DNA of 64,000 nucleotides, taken from assembly GCA_945861435.1 (NCBI GenBank), contig CAMAUX010000017.1, positions 29,336 through 93,335 on the forward strand, in the 5' to 3' direction. This DNA is from Chthoniobacter flavus. Its GTDB lineage: Bacteria; Verrucomicrobiota; Verrucomicrobiia; Chthoniobacterales; Chthoniobacteraceae. The notes under the pieces were generated by a model. That model did not search any database, was not told where the DNA came from, and worked only from the letters and a program-made list of their open reading frames with translations. Positions 9,884-19,523 of the stretch are shown here, in pieces (position 1 is the stretch's first letter; each line of letters begins with the position of its first letter). Position numbers and translations under genes: made by a program.

Positions 9884-10165
9884 TTACTCGGCGAGGCGGC
9901 TCTGAAAAACCTCATAGACCCAGCGCCGCGCGCCCGCAAACACACAGGTGATCGTCCTTTTACCCCGGATCATTTCGTACTCGAAAAGCACACGGTGGGA
10001 ACCGACTCGCAGTCTGTGAAAGCCCTCAAGCTCGTCGGTCAACGGCCTGAGATCGCCCCGCTCGCGAGCAAGCCCCTTGATGGCGACGCACAGCGCATGA
10101 CGTGGCTGCGGAGGAAGCCGCCGCAGATACCCCAGCACCTCCTCGGTGATGCGCACCGCAATCAC
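9884..10165 (-). CDS. RelE/ParE-superfamily toxin
   Basis: 93 aa with the compact fold signature of RelE-type mRNA interferases: an N-terminal helix pair (VLGYLRRLPPQPRHALCVAIKGLA), a central DLRPLTDELEGFHRLRVGSHRVLFEYE strand region, and a C-terminal VFAGARRWVYEVF segment. In this family the product cleaves mRNA or poisons gyrase when its antitoxin is degraded; which one applies cannot be told here. The start is GTG at 10165, overlapping the antitoxin stop in a GTGA tetranucleotide, which supports translational coupling. The antitoxin precedes the toxin, the usual order. Confidence 0.85.
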   Translation of the reverse strand: MIAVRITEEVLGYLRRLPPQPRHALCVAIKGLARERGDLRPLTDELEGFHRLRVGSHRVLFEYEMIRGKRTITCVFAGARRWVYEVFQSRLAE

Positions 10166-10410
10166 AGCGAGTCGAGAGCGGATAATGAATGATATGCGGC
10201 CCGCCCTTCCCGATGCCGTCGGATCGCAGCCATCGCCTTCGGATCCGCAAGCACCTCCATGGTCTCCGCAATCGCCTCCATCCGCTCAATCGACACTAAA
10301 ACCGCCACCGCACGCCCCTGCCTCGTGATGGTCACCGGATGATCCTCCGCCTCCTGGACGAGAGCCGAAAACCGCTGCTGCGCTGTCTTAATCGTATAAG
10401 AATCGGCCAT
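10162..10410 (-). CDS. Phd/YefM-family antitoxin
   Basis: 82 aa. The N-terminal half (TIKTAQQRFSALVQEAEDHP followed by VTITRQGRAVAVLVSIERME) is the typical Phd/YefM DNA-binding dimer fold, and the C-terminal part is a charged, probably flexible toxin-binding tail. It is encoded immediately upstream of the RelE-like toxin with a 4-bp overlap. Such antitoxins repress their own operon, so autoregulation through the sequence upstream of 10410 is expected, although no operator palindrome was identified with confidence. Confidence 0.85.
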   Translation of the reverse strand: MADSYTIKTAQQRFSALVQEAEDHPVTITRQGRAVAVLVSIERMEAIAETMEVLADPKAMAAIRRHREGRAAYHSLSALDSL

Positions 10411-10608
10411 GAAAAAACGGTATCCCTTTTTTTGAGAAAAGAAAGGACCACGCTCCCCTCGTTACCGGCGCATCCTCACAGAGCGCGCCCATGGAAAAGC
10501 CCCAAGGAAGACCCATCGACCCCTTGCAGTTCGGTTCGATGCTGTCCATGCCGACCCATCCTCATCCCCGCCCCAACCCTCCCGCCGCGGCCCAAACAAA
10601 AGTCACGC

Positions 10609-11046
10609 TCAGACGCTCTGCCGCAACGGGTTCTTCCAGCGAAGCGAGGGGAACCGTGCGAAGTCATGATCGGCCGAATACAGCGTGCAATGATGTCCGA
10701 CCGCCAGTGCTGCCAGATGCGCATCGGAGATCAAATTACCCGCGGTTTGTGCCTCCTCCATCAGCGTTGCGATAATCTGCCAGTGGGCATCGGTTTTACG
10801 AATAATGCGCACGCAGGGTCGACGGAGCCAGCGATCCACACGGTCAACCGCCTGTTCACGCGAGAGCGCATTGGTCATCGCCCGCGGATTGGTCGTGATG
10901 CGAAGGAACGCGGTAATCACCTGCCAGCAGAGACAGACTTCCTCCGTGCCGGAGAGTTGCGCGTTCCACCACGCCCGGGCCCGTTCGTGATGCTTCGAAA
11001 GCCGATCCTCCGCGCAGAGGATGAGGTTCGCGTCGACGAGCATCAT
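10609..11046 (-). CDS. VapC-like PIN-domain toxin
   Basis: 145 aa starting MMLVDANLILCAED. The PIN-domain acidic residues are visible: the Asp in LVDAN, a Glu in GTEEVCLC, and the late Asp residues in ISDAHLAALA and YSADHDFARF. PIN toxins are Mg-dependent RNases. The ATG at 11046 overlaps the antitoxin stop as ATGA; the open frame could also start at a TTG six bases earlier, which is less likely. It lies downstream of a ribbon-helix-helix antitoxin and 198 bp from the neighbouring RelE/Phd pair. Confidence 0.85.
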   Translation of the reverse strand: MMLVDANLILCAEDRLSKHHERARAWWNAQLSGTEEVCLCWQVITAFLRITTNPRAMTNALSREQAVDRVDRWLRRPCVRIIRKTDAHWQIIATLMEEAQTAGNLISDAHLAALAVGHHCTLYSADHDFARFPSLRWKNPLRQSV

Positions 11047-11291
11047 CGACAATCGTCCCCTCCAACCCGCGCGAGGAGATCAGCCGCGTCGTCGTAGGAA
11101 AGCCCTGCACGGAGGCCCAGATCGGAGGGTTCCGTCCGATAGGCAACCGCGGTGGCAGGCCGCGCCTTGAGAGCATCGACTCCGAGTCGAAGTGCCTCGT
11201 TGACCACGACCTTGAACGGTTTGTCAAGGGCAGCGGCATCCTCCTTTGCCCGCTCCGCGACATCGGCATCAAGCGTCAATGGGGTTCTCAC
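11043..11291 (-). CDS. VapB-like ribbon-helix-helix antitoxin
   Basis: 82 aa from a GTG start at 11291, giving VRTPLTLDADVAERAKE, the usual beginning of VapB/RHH antitoxins (a short strand then two helices, including PFKVVVNEALRLGVDAL). The longer open frame to 11444 adds an arginine- and proline-rich stretch without homology features and is rejected. The C-terminal part (GLSYDDAADLLARV) is the likely toxin-binding segment. It forms a coupled pair with the PIN toxin downstream and probably represses its own promoter. Confidence 0.8.
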   Translation of the reverse strand: MRTPLTLDADVAERAKEDAAALDKPFKVVVNEALRLGVDALKARPATAVAYRTEPSDLGLRAGLSYDDAADLLARVGGDDCR

Positions 11292-11704
11292 AAAGACATC
11301 TCGATGCCTGTACTGGGCCGCGTCAAGTTGCACCCCAATCGCTAGGCGGGACACGGCGGCAGGACGGGAACGACCCGTTGTGGCACTCTCAATGGCACTT
11401 GCCTCAGGGCACCGGTGCATCCCTTGTCGAGGAGGCACGAGCACGCGAGATACTCATTCGGGCAACGGAGTCTCACGCACAATGGCAAAGACAGCCTAAG
11501 TTTTGGTAACAAAAGCGATTAGAGAGCAGTGAGGACATGAGATAAATCGCCCCATGCCCCGTGTCTTAGAATGCCCTTTCCCATTGAGCGCATCCCACTG
11601 CGACAACCCTCGCGCCAACTGCGGAACGGGGCAAATTGCGGAATTTCATCACTAGATAGCAGCGGAGTCGTGTGCTGCGTGCATGACAGCACCAATCGCA
11701 TTCG
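11292..11704. other. Intergenic stretch between VapBC and the DUF1549/1553 operon
   Basis: About 410 bp without a supported gene. It carries the right arm (11493-11506) of the 14-bp inverted repeat and, overlapping it, a small TTTTG/CAAAA hairpin at 11501-11514. The rest should include divergent promoters for VapBC and for the downstream cytochrome operon; none could be assigned clearly. Confidence 0.5.
11493..11506 (-). repeat. Right arm of 14-bp inverted repeat flanking toxin-antitoxin genes
   Basis: AGCCTAAGTTTTGG, the exact reverse complement of 9644-9657. It is AT-richer than the surroundings, which makes a chance match less likely. Confidence 0.6.
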
Positions 11705-14251
11705 ATGAAATTCTTCGCCCCCGCAGTCACCGCCCTCCCCGCCCTGCTGCTTGCCACGCTGCATGCCGCGGAGCCGACATCCGACCAACTCGCGTTCTTT
11801 GAAAACAAGATCCGCCCGCTCCTCGTAGAGCGATGCTACGAATGCCACAGCGCGGAGACCAAGCAGAAGGGCGGGCTCGTTCTCGACACGAAGGCGGGCA
11901 TTCTGAAGGGCGGCGAAACGGGGCCGGCGCTGGTCACGGGCGATCCGGCGAAATCGCTGCTCATCACGGCGGTGAAGTGGACCGACAAGGACCTGCAGAT
12001 GCCACCGAAGAAACAGCTCGGCAAGGAGCAGATCGCGGATCTCGAAGCATGGGTAAAGATGGGCGCGCCCGATCCGCGCGAGGGCGCGGCCCCGGTGGCA
12101 AAGAAGCGCGGGATGAGCATCGAGGACGGACGGGCGTTTTGGTCGCTGATTCCTCCCAAAAATCTGCCATCGCCCGCGGTCGCTGATCGCAGCTGGCCTT
12201 TGGATGATATCGATCGCTTCGTGCGCGAGAAACAGGAGGAGCAGCAGATCGCGCCGGCGGCCGAGGCAGACGCACAGAGCCTCGTGCGGCGGTTGCACTT
12301 TGATCTCATCGGCCTGCCGCCCACGCCGGAGGAAGTCGTGGCGTTTGTCCGCGCAGCGGAGCGCGACCGGCAATCCGCCATCGAGTCGCTCGTGGATCAT
12401 CTGCTCGCTTCGCCGCATTTCGGCGAGCGCTGGGGACGTCACTGGCTGGATGCGGCGCGGTATGCGGAGAGCAACGGGCGCGACCGGAACATCGTGAATC
12501 ACCACGCGTGGCGGTATCGCGACTACGTCATCCACTCGTTCCAAGACGACAAGCCGTATGACCAGTTCATCCGCGAACAGATCGCGGGGGACCTGCTCCC
12601 CGCGGGGGATCCGAAACAGCGTGATTCGCAACGGATCGCCACGGGCTTTCTCGCGATGGGTGCGAAGGCGCTCGAGGAACAGAGCGCGGAGATTTTCCGG
12701 ATGGATGTGATCGATGAGCAGATCGAGGTAATCAGTCGCAGCGTGCTCGGCCTCTCGGTCTCCTGTGCGCGGTGCCACGATCACAAGTTCGATCCCATTC
12801 CCACGGCGGATTACTACGCGCTGGCCGGCATCCTGCGCAGCACGCAGCCGCTGTATGGCTGGGGCACGCGCGGTATCAAGGCGACAGCTCATCATCACAC
12901 GGAATGGCAGGCCATCGGACCCGATGCGGACGCGCTCGCTCCCGCAGCGCTGGAATATTACCGCAAGCTCGATGCCGACACGCTGACGATCTCAACCTCG
13001 CGTTCCTCTCGCTACCGCATCGTGCGCAGCATTTCCGCGGCCAAGATAGAGATCGAAAAACCGGGCGCCGACAAAGCGAAGCTCACCGAGGACATCACGC
13101 GCATGGAGGCAGAGGTGAAGGATTGGGATGGCAGAATCACCGAGATGCAAAAGGCACTCGACGCCCTGACCGACACCGCGCCCCCCGAGCCGGGCTGGGC
13201 CATGGCGGCGCGAGAGCGGGACAAATGCGAGGACTGCCGCATCCACATCCGCGGCGACACGAATCATCTCGGCGACACGGTGCCTCGCGGCATGCTGCAG
13301 GTCATCGCGCTCAAAGACGTGCCCGCGCCCGCCGCCGCAGAGAGCGGCCGTCTGCAACTCGCTCAGTGGCTCACGCACCGCGAAAATCCGCTCACGGCAC
13401 GCGTCTTCGTGAACCGCGTGTGGCAGCGGCTTTTCGGTCGTGCACTGGTCACCACGCCGGATGATTTCGGCGTAAATGGAGCGAGGCCTTCGCATCCGGA
13501 ACTGCTCGATCATCTCGCATGCCGCTTCATGGATCGAGGATGGTCGGTGAAGCGCTTGCTCCGCGACCTCGTCCTCACGCGCGCCTACCGACTGAGCACC
13601 GATGCAGTCGCGAAAAATATCGAGCGCGATCCGGACAATATCCTCCTCTGGCGCATGGCGCCGCGCCGCCTGGAGGCGGAGTGTCTGCGCGATTCAATCC
13701 TCTCGGTGAGCGGCCAGCTCGAGCTCTCTCCGCCGGAGAAGCCATTTCTCAGCCGATTCCATCCGCGACGCGATGCGGAGCTGATGACCTTCAAGCCGTT
13801 CGTCACCACTGCGGATTTCACCGGCAGTCATCGCAGCGTCTATTTGCCCGTATTGCGCGGGACGCTGCCCGAGGTCTTTTCGCTCTTCGATTTCGCGCCG
13901 CCGGAGCGCCCGATCGCGCAGCGCGATGAAAGCGTGGTCCCCGCGCAGTCGCTCTTTTTCATGAACAACACATGGGTCCTCGAGCAGTCGCGACACGCCG
14001 CGCGGCGCCTGCTCGACGATACCAGTTTGGGCGACGCACAGCGCGTGGCGACGCTCTATCAACTCGCCTTCGCTCGCATACCCACTGATGCAGAATCTGC
14101 ACGCGCGGAGAGCTTCCTCGCAGGCTCGGACGAATTACTACCCGACCCAAAATCCAAGACATCTCCGGATGCCGCGCAACTCCGCGAAGCCCGCTGGGCC
14201 AGTCTTTGTCAGGCCTTCTTTGCGTCCGCCGAGTTCCGGATATTAAGATAG
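11705..14251 (+). CDS. PSD1-type protein: cytochrome c (PSCyt1), DUF1549 and DUF1553 domains
   Basis: 848 aa. A signal peptide (MKFFAPAVTALPALLLATLHAAE) precedes a planctomycete-type cytochrome domain with heme motif C44-Y-E-C47-H48. DUF1549 covers roughly residues 155-370 (WPLDDIDRFV, LHFDLIGLPPTPEE, HFGERWGRHWLDAARY) and DUF1553 the C-terminal third (NPLTARVFVNRVWQRLFGR, RPSHPELLDHLA, LLRDLVLTRAYR). A helical segment with paired Lys/Glu residues lies between them. These proteins are secreted and their reaction is unknown. The DUF1501 gene follows after 12 bp, the standard genomic partner, so the two are almost certainly co-transcribed. Confidence 0.92.
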   Translation: MKFFAPAVTALPALLLATLHAAEPTSDQLAFFENKIRPLLVERCYECHSAETKQKGGLVLDTKAGILKGGETGPALVTGDPAKSLLITAVKWTDKDLQMPPKKQLGKEQIADLEAWVKMGAPDPREGAAPVAKKRGMSIEDGRAFWSLIPPKNLPSPAVADRSWPLDDIDRFVREKQEEQQIAPAAEADAQSLVRRLHFDLIGLPPTPEEVVAFVRAAERDRQSAIESLVDHLLASPHFGERWGRHWLDAARYAESNGRDRNIVNHHAWRYRDYVIHSFQDDKPYDQFIREQIAGDLLPAGDPKQRDSQRIATGFLAMGAKALEEQSAEIFRMDVIDEQIEVISRSVLGLSVSCARCHDHKFDPIPTADYYALAGILRSTQPLYGWGTRGIKATAHHHTEWQAIGPDADALAPAALEYYRKLDADTLTISTSRSSRYRIVRSISAAKIEIEKPGADKAKLTEDITRMEAEVKDWDGRITEMQKALDALTDTAPPEPGWAMAARERDKCEDCRIHIRGDTNHLGDTVPRGMLQVIALKDVPAPAAAESGRLQLAQWLTHRENPLTARVFVNRVWQRLFGRALVTTPDDFGVNGARPSHPELLDHLACRFMDRGWSVKRLLRDLVLTRAYRLSTDAVAKNIERDPDNILLWRMAPRRLEAECLRDSILSVSGQLELSPPEKPFLSRFHPRRDAELMTFKPFVTTADFTGSHRSVYLPVLRGTLPEVFSLFDFAPPERPIAQRDESVVPAQSLFFMNNTWVLEQSRHAARRLLDDTSLGDAQRVATLYQLAFARIPTDAESARAESFLAGSDELLPDPKSKTSPDAAQLREARWASLCQAFFASAEFRILR

Positions 14252-14263
14252 ATCCGCATCGCC

Positions 14264-15637
14264 ATGAACATCCCCCCCTCCCCTTTTTCCCGCCGCGACT
14301 GGCTGCGCACCGCATCCGCCGGGTTTGGCTACATGGCCTTTGCCGGACTTGCGGCGCAAAGCACCGCACGCGCGAACGCCGGGCCCCTTTCGTTGAAGAG
14401 CCCCCATTTTACGCCGCGGGCAAAGCGCATCATTTTTCTGTGCATGCGCGGCGGTCCGTCGCACATGGAGACATTCGACCCTAAGCCCGCACTCACCGCC
14501 GCGCACGGGCAGCAGGGCCGGCACGGGAAGAGCAAGCTGCTCGGCTCGCGATGGGGATTCAAAACGCACGGGCAGAGCGGGACGGAGATTGTCGAACTGC
14601 TCCCGGAAATCGGCAGGCACGCCGACAAGCTCTGCGTGCTCCGAGGCATGCACACGGACAATGAAAATCATCCGCAGGCGCTCGAACAACTGCACACCGG
14701 CAGCTTCCAGTTCATCCGGCCCTCGATGGGCGCGTGGACGGTGTATGGTCTCGGCACGGAGAACCAGAGCCTGCCGGGTTTCATCTCCATCAATCCGCTC
14801 ACCGCGCTCGGCGGACTGCGCTACTATTCCAGTTCCTTCCTGCCCGCGGCGTGCTCGGCAACGTTGCTCGGGAATGCGAGCGTGCCGCCGAAGGAACTGA
14901 AACTCGGCGATCTCACGAACTCGCGAATCACCGCTTCAAGCCAGCGCGCACAGCTCGATCTTTTGCAGGGAATGAATCGCGATTTGCTTGAGAAGACCGC
15001 TGATCCGCGCGTCGAGGGACTCATCGAATCCTACGAACTCGCATTCCGCATGCAGGGCGAAATGCCGGGCGTGATGAGCCTCGACGGCGAGAGCGCGAAA
15101 ACGATGGAACTTTACGGCGCAGACAAGGGCGAGACGCAGACCTTCGGCAGGCAGTGCCTGCTCGCGCGCCGCTTTGCCGAGGCAGGCGTGCGCTTCATCG
15201 AAATCACGCACACGGATTGGGATCTCCACGGCTTCCTCACCGGTGGCATGACCAGAAACTGCCGCCAGATCGACAAACCGATCGCCGGCCTGCTGCAAGA
15301 CCTCGACCAGCGCGGCCTGCTCGCCGATACGCTCGTGCTGTGGGGCGGTGAATTTGGCCGCACGCCCGAAGATCCAACCACGGACGGGCGCGGCCACAAC
15401 AACAAGGGCTACTGCATGTGGATGGCCGGCGGCGGAGTGAAAGGCGGCCACATCCACGGCGCCACCGACGACCTCGGATACGAGGCGGTCGATGGGAAAA
15501 CCCACATCCACGACCTGCACGCGACAATGCTTCACCTCCTCGGTCTCGACCACGAAAAGCTGACGTATCGCCACGGCGGTCGCGATTTCCGGCTCACCGA
15601 TGTGAAAGGCAATGTGGTCCGGGAGATTCTGGCCTGA
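14264..15637 (+). CDS. DUF1501 family Tat-exported protein
   Basis: 457 aa. It starts with a twin-arginine signal (SRRDWLRTASAGFGYMAF). The family belongs to the alkaline phosphatase/sulfatase-like fold: IIFLCMRGGPSHMETFDPKP near the start, LARRFAEAGVRFIEI in the middle, and TLVLWGGEFGRTPEDP plus GRGHNNKGYCMWMAGGG towards the end, where metal-binding His and Asp residues cluster. Activity is unproven. It is exported folded, which fits cofactor loading in the cytoplasm, and is co-encoded with the preceding DUF1549/1553 cytochrome. Confidence 0.92.
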   Translation: MNIPPSPFSRRDWLRTASAGFGYMAFAGLAAQSTARANAGPLSLKSPHFTPRAKRIIFLCMRGGPSHMETFDPKPALTAAHGQQGRHGKSKLLGSRWGFKTHGQSGTEIVELLPEIGRHADKLCVLRGMHTDNENHPQALEQLHTGSFQFIRPSMGAWTVYGLGTENQSLPGFISINPLTALGGLRYYSSSFLPAACSATLLGNASVPPKELKLGDLTNSRITASSQRAQLDLLQGMNRDLLEKTADPRVEGLIESYELAFRMQGEMPGVMSLDGESAKTMELYGADKGETQTFGRQCLLARRFAEAGVRFIEITHTDWDLHGFLTGGMTRNCRQIDKPIAGLLQDLDQRGLLADTLVLWGGEFGRTPEDPTTDGRGHNNKGYCMWMAGGGVKGGHIHGATDDLGYEAVDGKTHIHDLHATMLHLLGLDHEKLTYRHGGRDFRLTDVKGNVVREILA

Positions 15638-15866
15638 AGCGATCCATGCTGCCCTGCCGAACCCCCAGCCTCCCGGCGCTCGCGGGGATTCCGTTCATCC
15701 CGCTGCATACCGACCCTGACTTCTGCAGTGCTCAATTCCCGTGGACGCGCCGCCGCCACGTCCCTTAAAGCTAACCCCCTCCCTGAACGCACGGCCCGTA
15801 AGCCGTCCGATCTCCCCCCAACCGCAAAATCCTCAAAAGGGAACTTCCCGTCCCTCTTTTCCAATC

Positions 15867-18800
15867 ATGATTCGCAAAATCGCCCCGCCAATCCTCGCTC
15901 TGCTCGCGTCTATCCAAGGTCAACCCGCCATCGCGGCGCCACCGACCGTGAAGGACGGCACACCGGTGACGGTGACGGCGTCGAGCACGCAGCCGGGCAA
16001 TGACACTTGGAAAGCCGTGGATGGAAGCGAGGGGACGCGTTGGTGTGCGAATGATGCGTCGAAGCCCCAGTGGCTCCAACTCGCACTCGACGCGCCGCGC
16101 ACGCTGACAAGCGTCCGAATCGTGTGGGAGGCCAAGCACGCATACCAGCACACCGTCGAGAGTTCCGCCGACGGCAAGACATGGACGATGCTCGTGGACG
16201 CTACGAAGAACAAAAACGAGAGCGTCGATGAGCACGCGCTCAGCGCCAAGGGCGTCCGCTTTTTGAAGATCACCTGCACGGGTTGCGAAGGCGGCTGGGC
16301 GAGCATCCGAGAGGTCACATTGACGGGCGATGGAATCAAGGCTCTCGCACCGACGATGAGCCCGGACCAGCTCGCAGCCGCAAAGAAAGGCGAGAACGAT
16401 CCGAACGATCCCTTCAAGAACGAGGGCAACATCACGCCGAAAATCACGAAGCGCACGCCCCAGGAGGAGGCTGAGATTTTGAAAGATGCCCAAGCGGCGG
16501 AGGGATTCGACATGACGCTCTTCGCCGCACCGCCTGCGGTGAATTATCCCGTCTTCGTTTCCGCGGCACCAGACGGCACGCTCTACGTCTCCAGCGATGG
16601 AAACGGCTCCGTTGAACGCAAGCCGCATCGCGGCCGCATCATCCGCCTTCGCGACACGGACGGCGACGGGCGCGCCGACGAGACCAAGGAATTTGTGAAG
16701 GACGTGGATTCACCGCGCGGCCTCGTGTGGGATCGCGACCGGCTTTATCTCATCCACCCGCCGGACGTCAGCGTTTACATCGATAAGAACCACACCGGCA
16801 TCGCAACCGAGGAAAAAACGCTCATCAAGGGCATCGCTTTTGGTTTTGCCGATCGTCCGGCGGACCACACAACGAATGGCCTCGAGCTCGGCATCGATGG
16901 CTGGCTCTACATCGCCGGCGGCGACTTTGGATTCATGGACGCCAGCGGCACCGACGGAAGGCACTTGCAGCATCGCGGTGGCGGCGTGGTTCGTTTCCGC
17001 CCTGACGGCTCCGGGCTGGAACTCGTCTCGCACGGCACACGCAACATTCTCGAGGTCGCAGTCGGCCCGCTCATGGAAATGTTCGCTCGCGACAACACGA
17101 ACGACGGCGACGGCTGGGACGTGCGTTTCCATCATTTCACCGGACTCGAAAACCACGGTTATCCCGTCCTGTACAAAAACTTCCCTGACGAGGAGATCAA
17201 ACCACTGAACGACTACCGCGGAGGCTCAGGCACCGGCGCGGTCTTCGTCGACGAACCGGGTTTCGGCAAATGGAACAACGCCCCGCTCACGAACGATTGG
17301 GGCACCGGAGCCCTGTGGCATCACAGCGTGAAGCGGCAAGGCGCGACCTATACCGAAACGGAGAAGCCGGAGCCCTTCATCAAGATGACGCGCCCGACGG
17401 ATGCCGATGTGGACGCGATGGGCCACGTTTTCGAAGCGAGCTGGAAAGGCGCGACCTTCGGCTGGGCCGGCCCGGATGTCGGTTACATCGTCCGCGTCAC
17501 GCCGAAAGGTTTCAAAGCACCCGCCCTGCCGGACTTTGACAGGCTCGATGACGGCGCACTGGTGAAGCTGCTGGAATCCCCGAGCCACCGTACCCGGCTC
17601 GAAGCGCAACGCACGATCCTCAGTCGCGAGGACAAGGCCGCCACCCGCAGCCTTCTGCTCGCGCTCGCCGGCGATCCATCAAAGCCGCTCGCCACGCGTG
17701 TCGCCGCGCTCTACGGCGTCTCGCAGCGCAATGTGAGCGCGCCCGATGCGGCGAACATCAACGCCGTCGCAGCACTCGCGAGCGAGGCGTCGATTCAGCC
17801 CTTCATTCTGCTCGCACTCGGGGACTCCGGACTCGCTACGAAACAGCCGTCCACGTCCCTCGTGCCCGCCTCACTCTTCAGCGGGGGACTGAAAAGCAGC
17901 GATCCACAAACGCGCCTGAATGCCGTCATCGGCGCCACACGCCAGCGTATCACTGCACTCGCGCCTGAAATGGCGGCGCTGCTTGGCGACCGCGACGATG
18001 TGATCGTCCACACCGTCCAGCGCGCACTCGCGATGCTGAACACGCACGACGCCTGCTTCGCCATCGTGGACGATGCGAATGCGCAGACGCAAACCCGCGA
18101 CAGTGCGCTGCGTTCGTTGCGCATGATGCATTCCATGCAAGTCGTGGACGGCCTGGTCAAACGGCTCGCCAGCACACAGAGCATCGAGGCTCGCATGGGC
18201 ATCCTGAACGCACTCTGCCGACTCCATTTCACCGAGGGAAAATGGGAGGGGAATAGCTGGGGCACCCGCCCGGACTACCGCGGGCCCTACTACCAGCCCG
18301 AAGCATGGAGCGAGACGGGCAAGATTGCGTCAGTGCTCAAGTCCACACTCGCCAGCGCTCCTCCGGAGGAAGCCGCGTTCCTTGTCAGCGAACTGAACCG
18401 CAACCGCATTCAGTTTAGCGAAGCACTCCAGCGCATCCTCGCGCTCGCGAAGTCGGATGCAAAAGCGATTCCGGATCTTGCCACGCAGCTCGCCGGCGCG
18501 GATGCGATTCCGGGTGAAGCCGTACCGCTGCTGATCCAGGCGGCACAGTCCAAGGAGTTCAACGCTGGCACGATTTCGCAAGCCATCACAGCGCTTGCGA
18601 AGGTGGACAGCGCCGAAGGAGCGCTCGCCTCACTGGAAGGAATCGCACGCCTTGCCGGCATGGCCGCCTCGGGCAAGGAGCGCGATGCCGGGCGCAACGC
18701 CTTTCTCAATACGCCGAAGCTGGAAAATCACCATCAAATGCTCGAAGGCATCGCTGAGAAAATGGAAGGAAAGCTCTCGGTCTGGGCGGACGCCGCGCTG

Positions 18801-19523
18801 CTCACACTCAGCGCCCGCAAGACCGGCGCACCCGAGCCGCGCGAACTTTCCGCCAAGGCCCTCGACAGCGGCTGGCAGAATCCGAAGCGCCGCGCACAAA
18901 TTCTCCGCGCTGCCGGTGAGATCAAACACAATGCCTACGCGGACAGGATCCTTGCGGCACTCGACGATCCCGACAAAGCCGTCGCCGACGAGGCGAAGAG
19001 CGCCGCGGGCAAGATGAGGCTCGCAAAGCGCGCCAAGGATACCGGGCCGCTCATTGGCACCCTTCAGGTGAAGGACGTCATCGCGCAGGTTTTGCAAACC
19101 AAGGGCGACATCGCACTCGGCGAGCAACTTTTCTCACGGCAGACATGCGTCGCGTGCCACACCGCTTCGCAGGACCAGCCACAAAAGGGCCCGTACCTCG
19201 GCAACATCGCGCAGACCTACAAACGCGCCGATCTGGCGGAGAACATCCTCGACCCGAACAAGACCATCGCGCAGGGATTCATCACGAACGTCTTCACGCT
19301 GAAGAACGGCGAGGCGACCATGGGGTTCGTCGTGCGCGAGGGCGCGGACAAGGTCACCATTCGCAACGTCGCTGCTCAGGAGTCGACCCACGACATCAAG
19401 GACATCGTGAAACGCGAGACGCTGCCCACCTCCATCATGCCTCCCGGCCTCGTGAACAATCTCACCGTCCGCGAGTTCTCGAGCCTGCTCGACTACCTCG
19501 AGGCGCTGGCTGCTAAGAAGTAG
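15867..19523 (+). CDS. PVC-type large secreted dehydrogenase-like protein: discoidin, beta-propeller, HEAT-like, cytochrome c
   Basis: 1218 aa from the ATG at 15867 (MIRKIAPPILALLASI), where a signal peptide begins; the 42 upstream codons are proline-rich and not secretory. Domains in order are an F5/8 type C (discoidin-like) sugar-binding domain at about 30-155; a PQQ-dehydrogenase/L-sorbosone-dehydrogenase-like beta-propeller at about 210-560 with an Asp-rich loop (DTDGDGRADE); a long alpha-helical HEAT-like region at about 570-1060; and a C-terminal cytochrome c with CVACH at 1094-1098 and a distal Met region (SIMPPG). The family is abundant in PVC bacteria and is thought to oxidise sugars or alcohols outside the cytoplasm. 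It probably belongs functionally with the two preceding genes. Confidence 0.9.
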   Translation: MIRKIAPPILALLASIQGQPAIAAPPTVKDGTPVTVTASSTQPGNDTWKAVDGSEGTRWCANDASKPQWLQLALDAPRTLTSVRIVWEAKHAYQHTVESSADGKTWTMLVDATKNKNESVDEHALSAKGVRFLKITCTGCEGGWASIREVTLTGDGIKALAPTMSPDQLAAAKKGENDPNDPFKNEGNITPKITKRTPQEEAEILKDAQAAEGFDMTLFAAPPAVNYPVFVSAAPDGTLYVSSDGNGSVERKPHRGRIIRLRDTDGDGRADETKEFVKDVDSPRGLVWDRDRLYLIHPPDVSVYIDKNHTGIATEEKTLIKGIAFGFADRPADHTTNGLELGIDGWLYIAGGDFGFMDASGTDGRHLQHRGGGVVRFRPDGSGLELVSHGTRNILEVAVGPLMEMFARDNTNDGDGWDVRFHHFTGLENHGYPVLYKNFPDEEIKPLNDYRGGSGTGAVFVDEPGFGKWNNAPLTNDWGTGALWHHSVKRQGATYTETEKPEPFIKMTRPTDADVDAMGHVFEASWKGATFGWAGPDVGYIVRVTPKGFKAPALPDFDRLDDGALVKLLESPSHRTRLEAQRTILSREDKAATRSLLLALAGDPSKPLATRVAALYGVSQRNVSAPDAANINAVAALASEASIQPFILLALGDSGLATKQPSTSLVPASLFSGGLKSSDPQTRLNAVIGATRQRITALAPEMAALLGDRDDVIVHTVQRALAMLNTHDACFAIVDDANAQTQTRDSALRSLRMMHSMQVVDGLVKRLASTQSIEARMGILNALCRLHFTEGKWEGNSWGTRPDYRGPYYQPEAWSETGKIASVLKSTLASAPPEEAAFLVSELNRNRIQFSEALQRILALAKSDAKAIPDLATQLAGADAIPGEAVPLLIQAAQSKEFNAGTISQAITALAKVDSAEGALASLEGIARLAGMAASGKERDAGRNAFLNTPKLENHHQMLEGIAEKMEGKLSVWADAALLTLSARKTGAPEPRELSAKALDSGWQNPKRRAQILRAAGEIKHNAYADRILAALDDPDKAVADEAKSAAGKMRLAKRAKDTGPLIGTLQVKDVIAQVLQTKGDIALGEQLFSRQTCVACHTASQDQPQKGPYLGNIAQTYKRADLAENILDPNKTIAQGFITNVFTLKNGEATMGFVVREGADKVTIRNVAAQESTHDIKDIVKRETLPTSIMPPGLVNNLTVREFSSLLDYLEALAAKK

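Noticed and set aside
11292..11444. N-terminal extension of the VapB-like antitoxin
   Set aside because: The ribbon-helix-helix fold starts at the GTG at 11291; the extension has no matching features.
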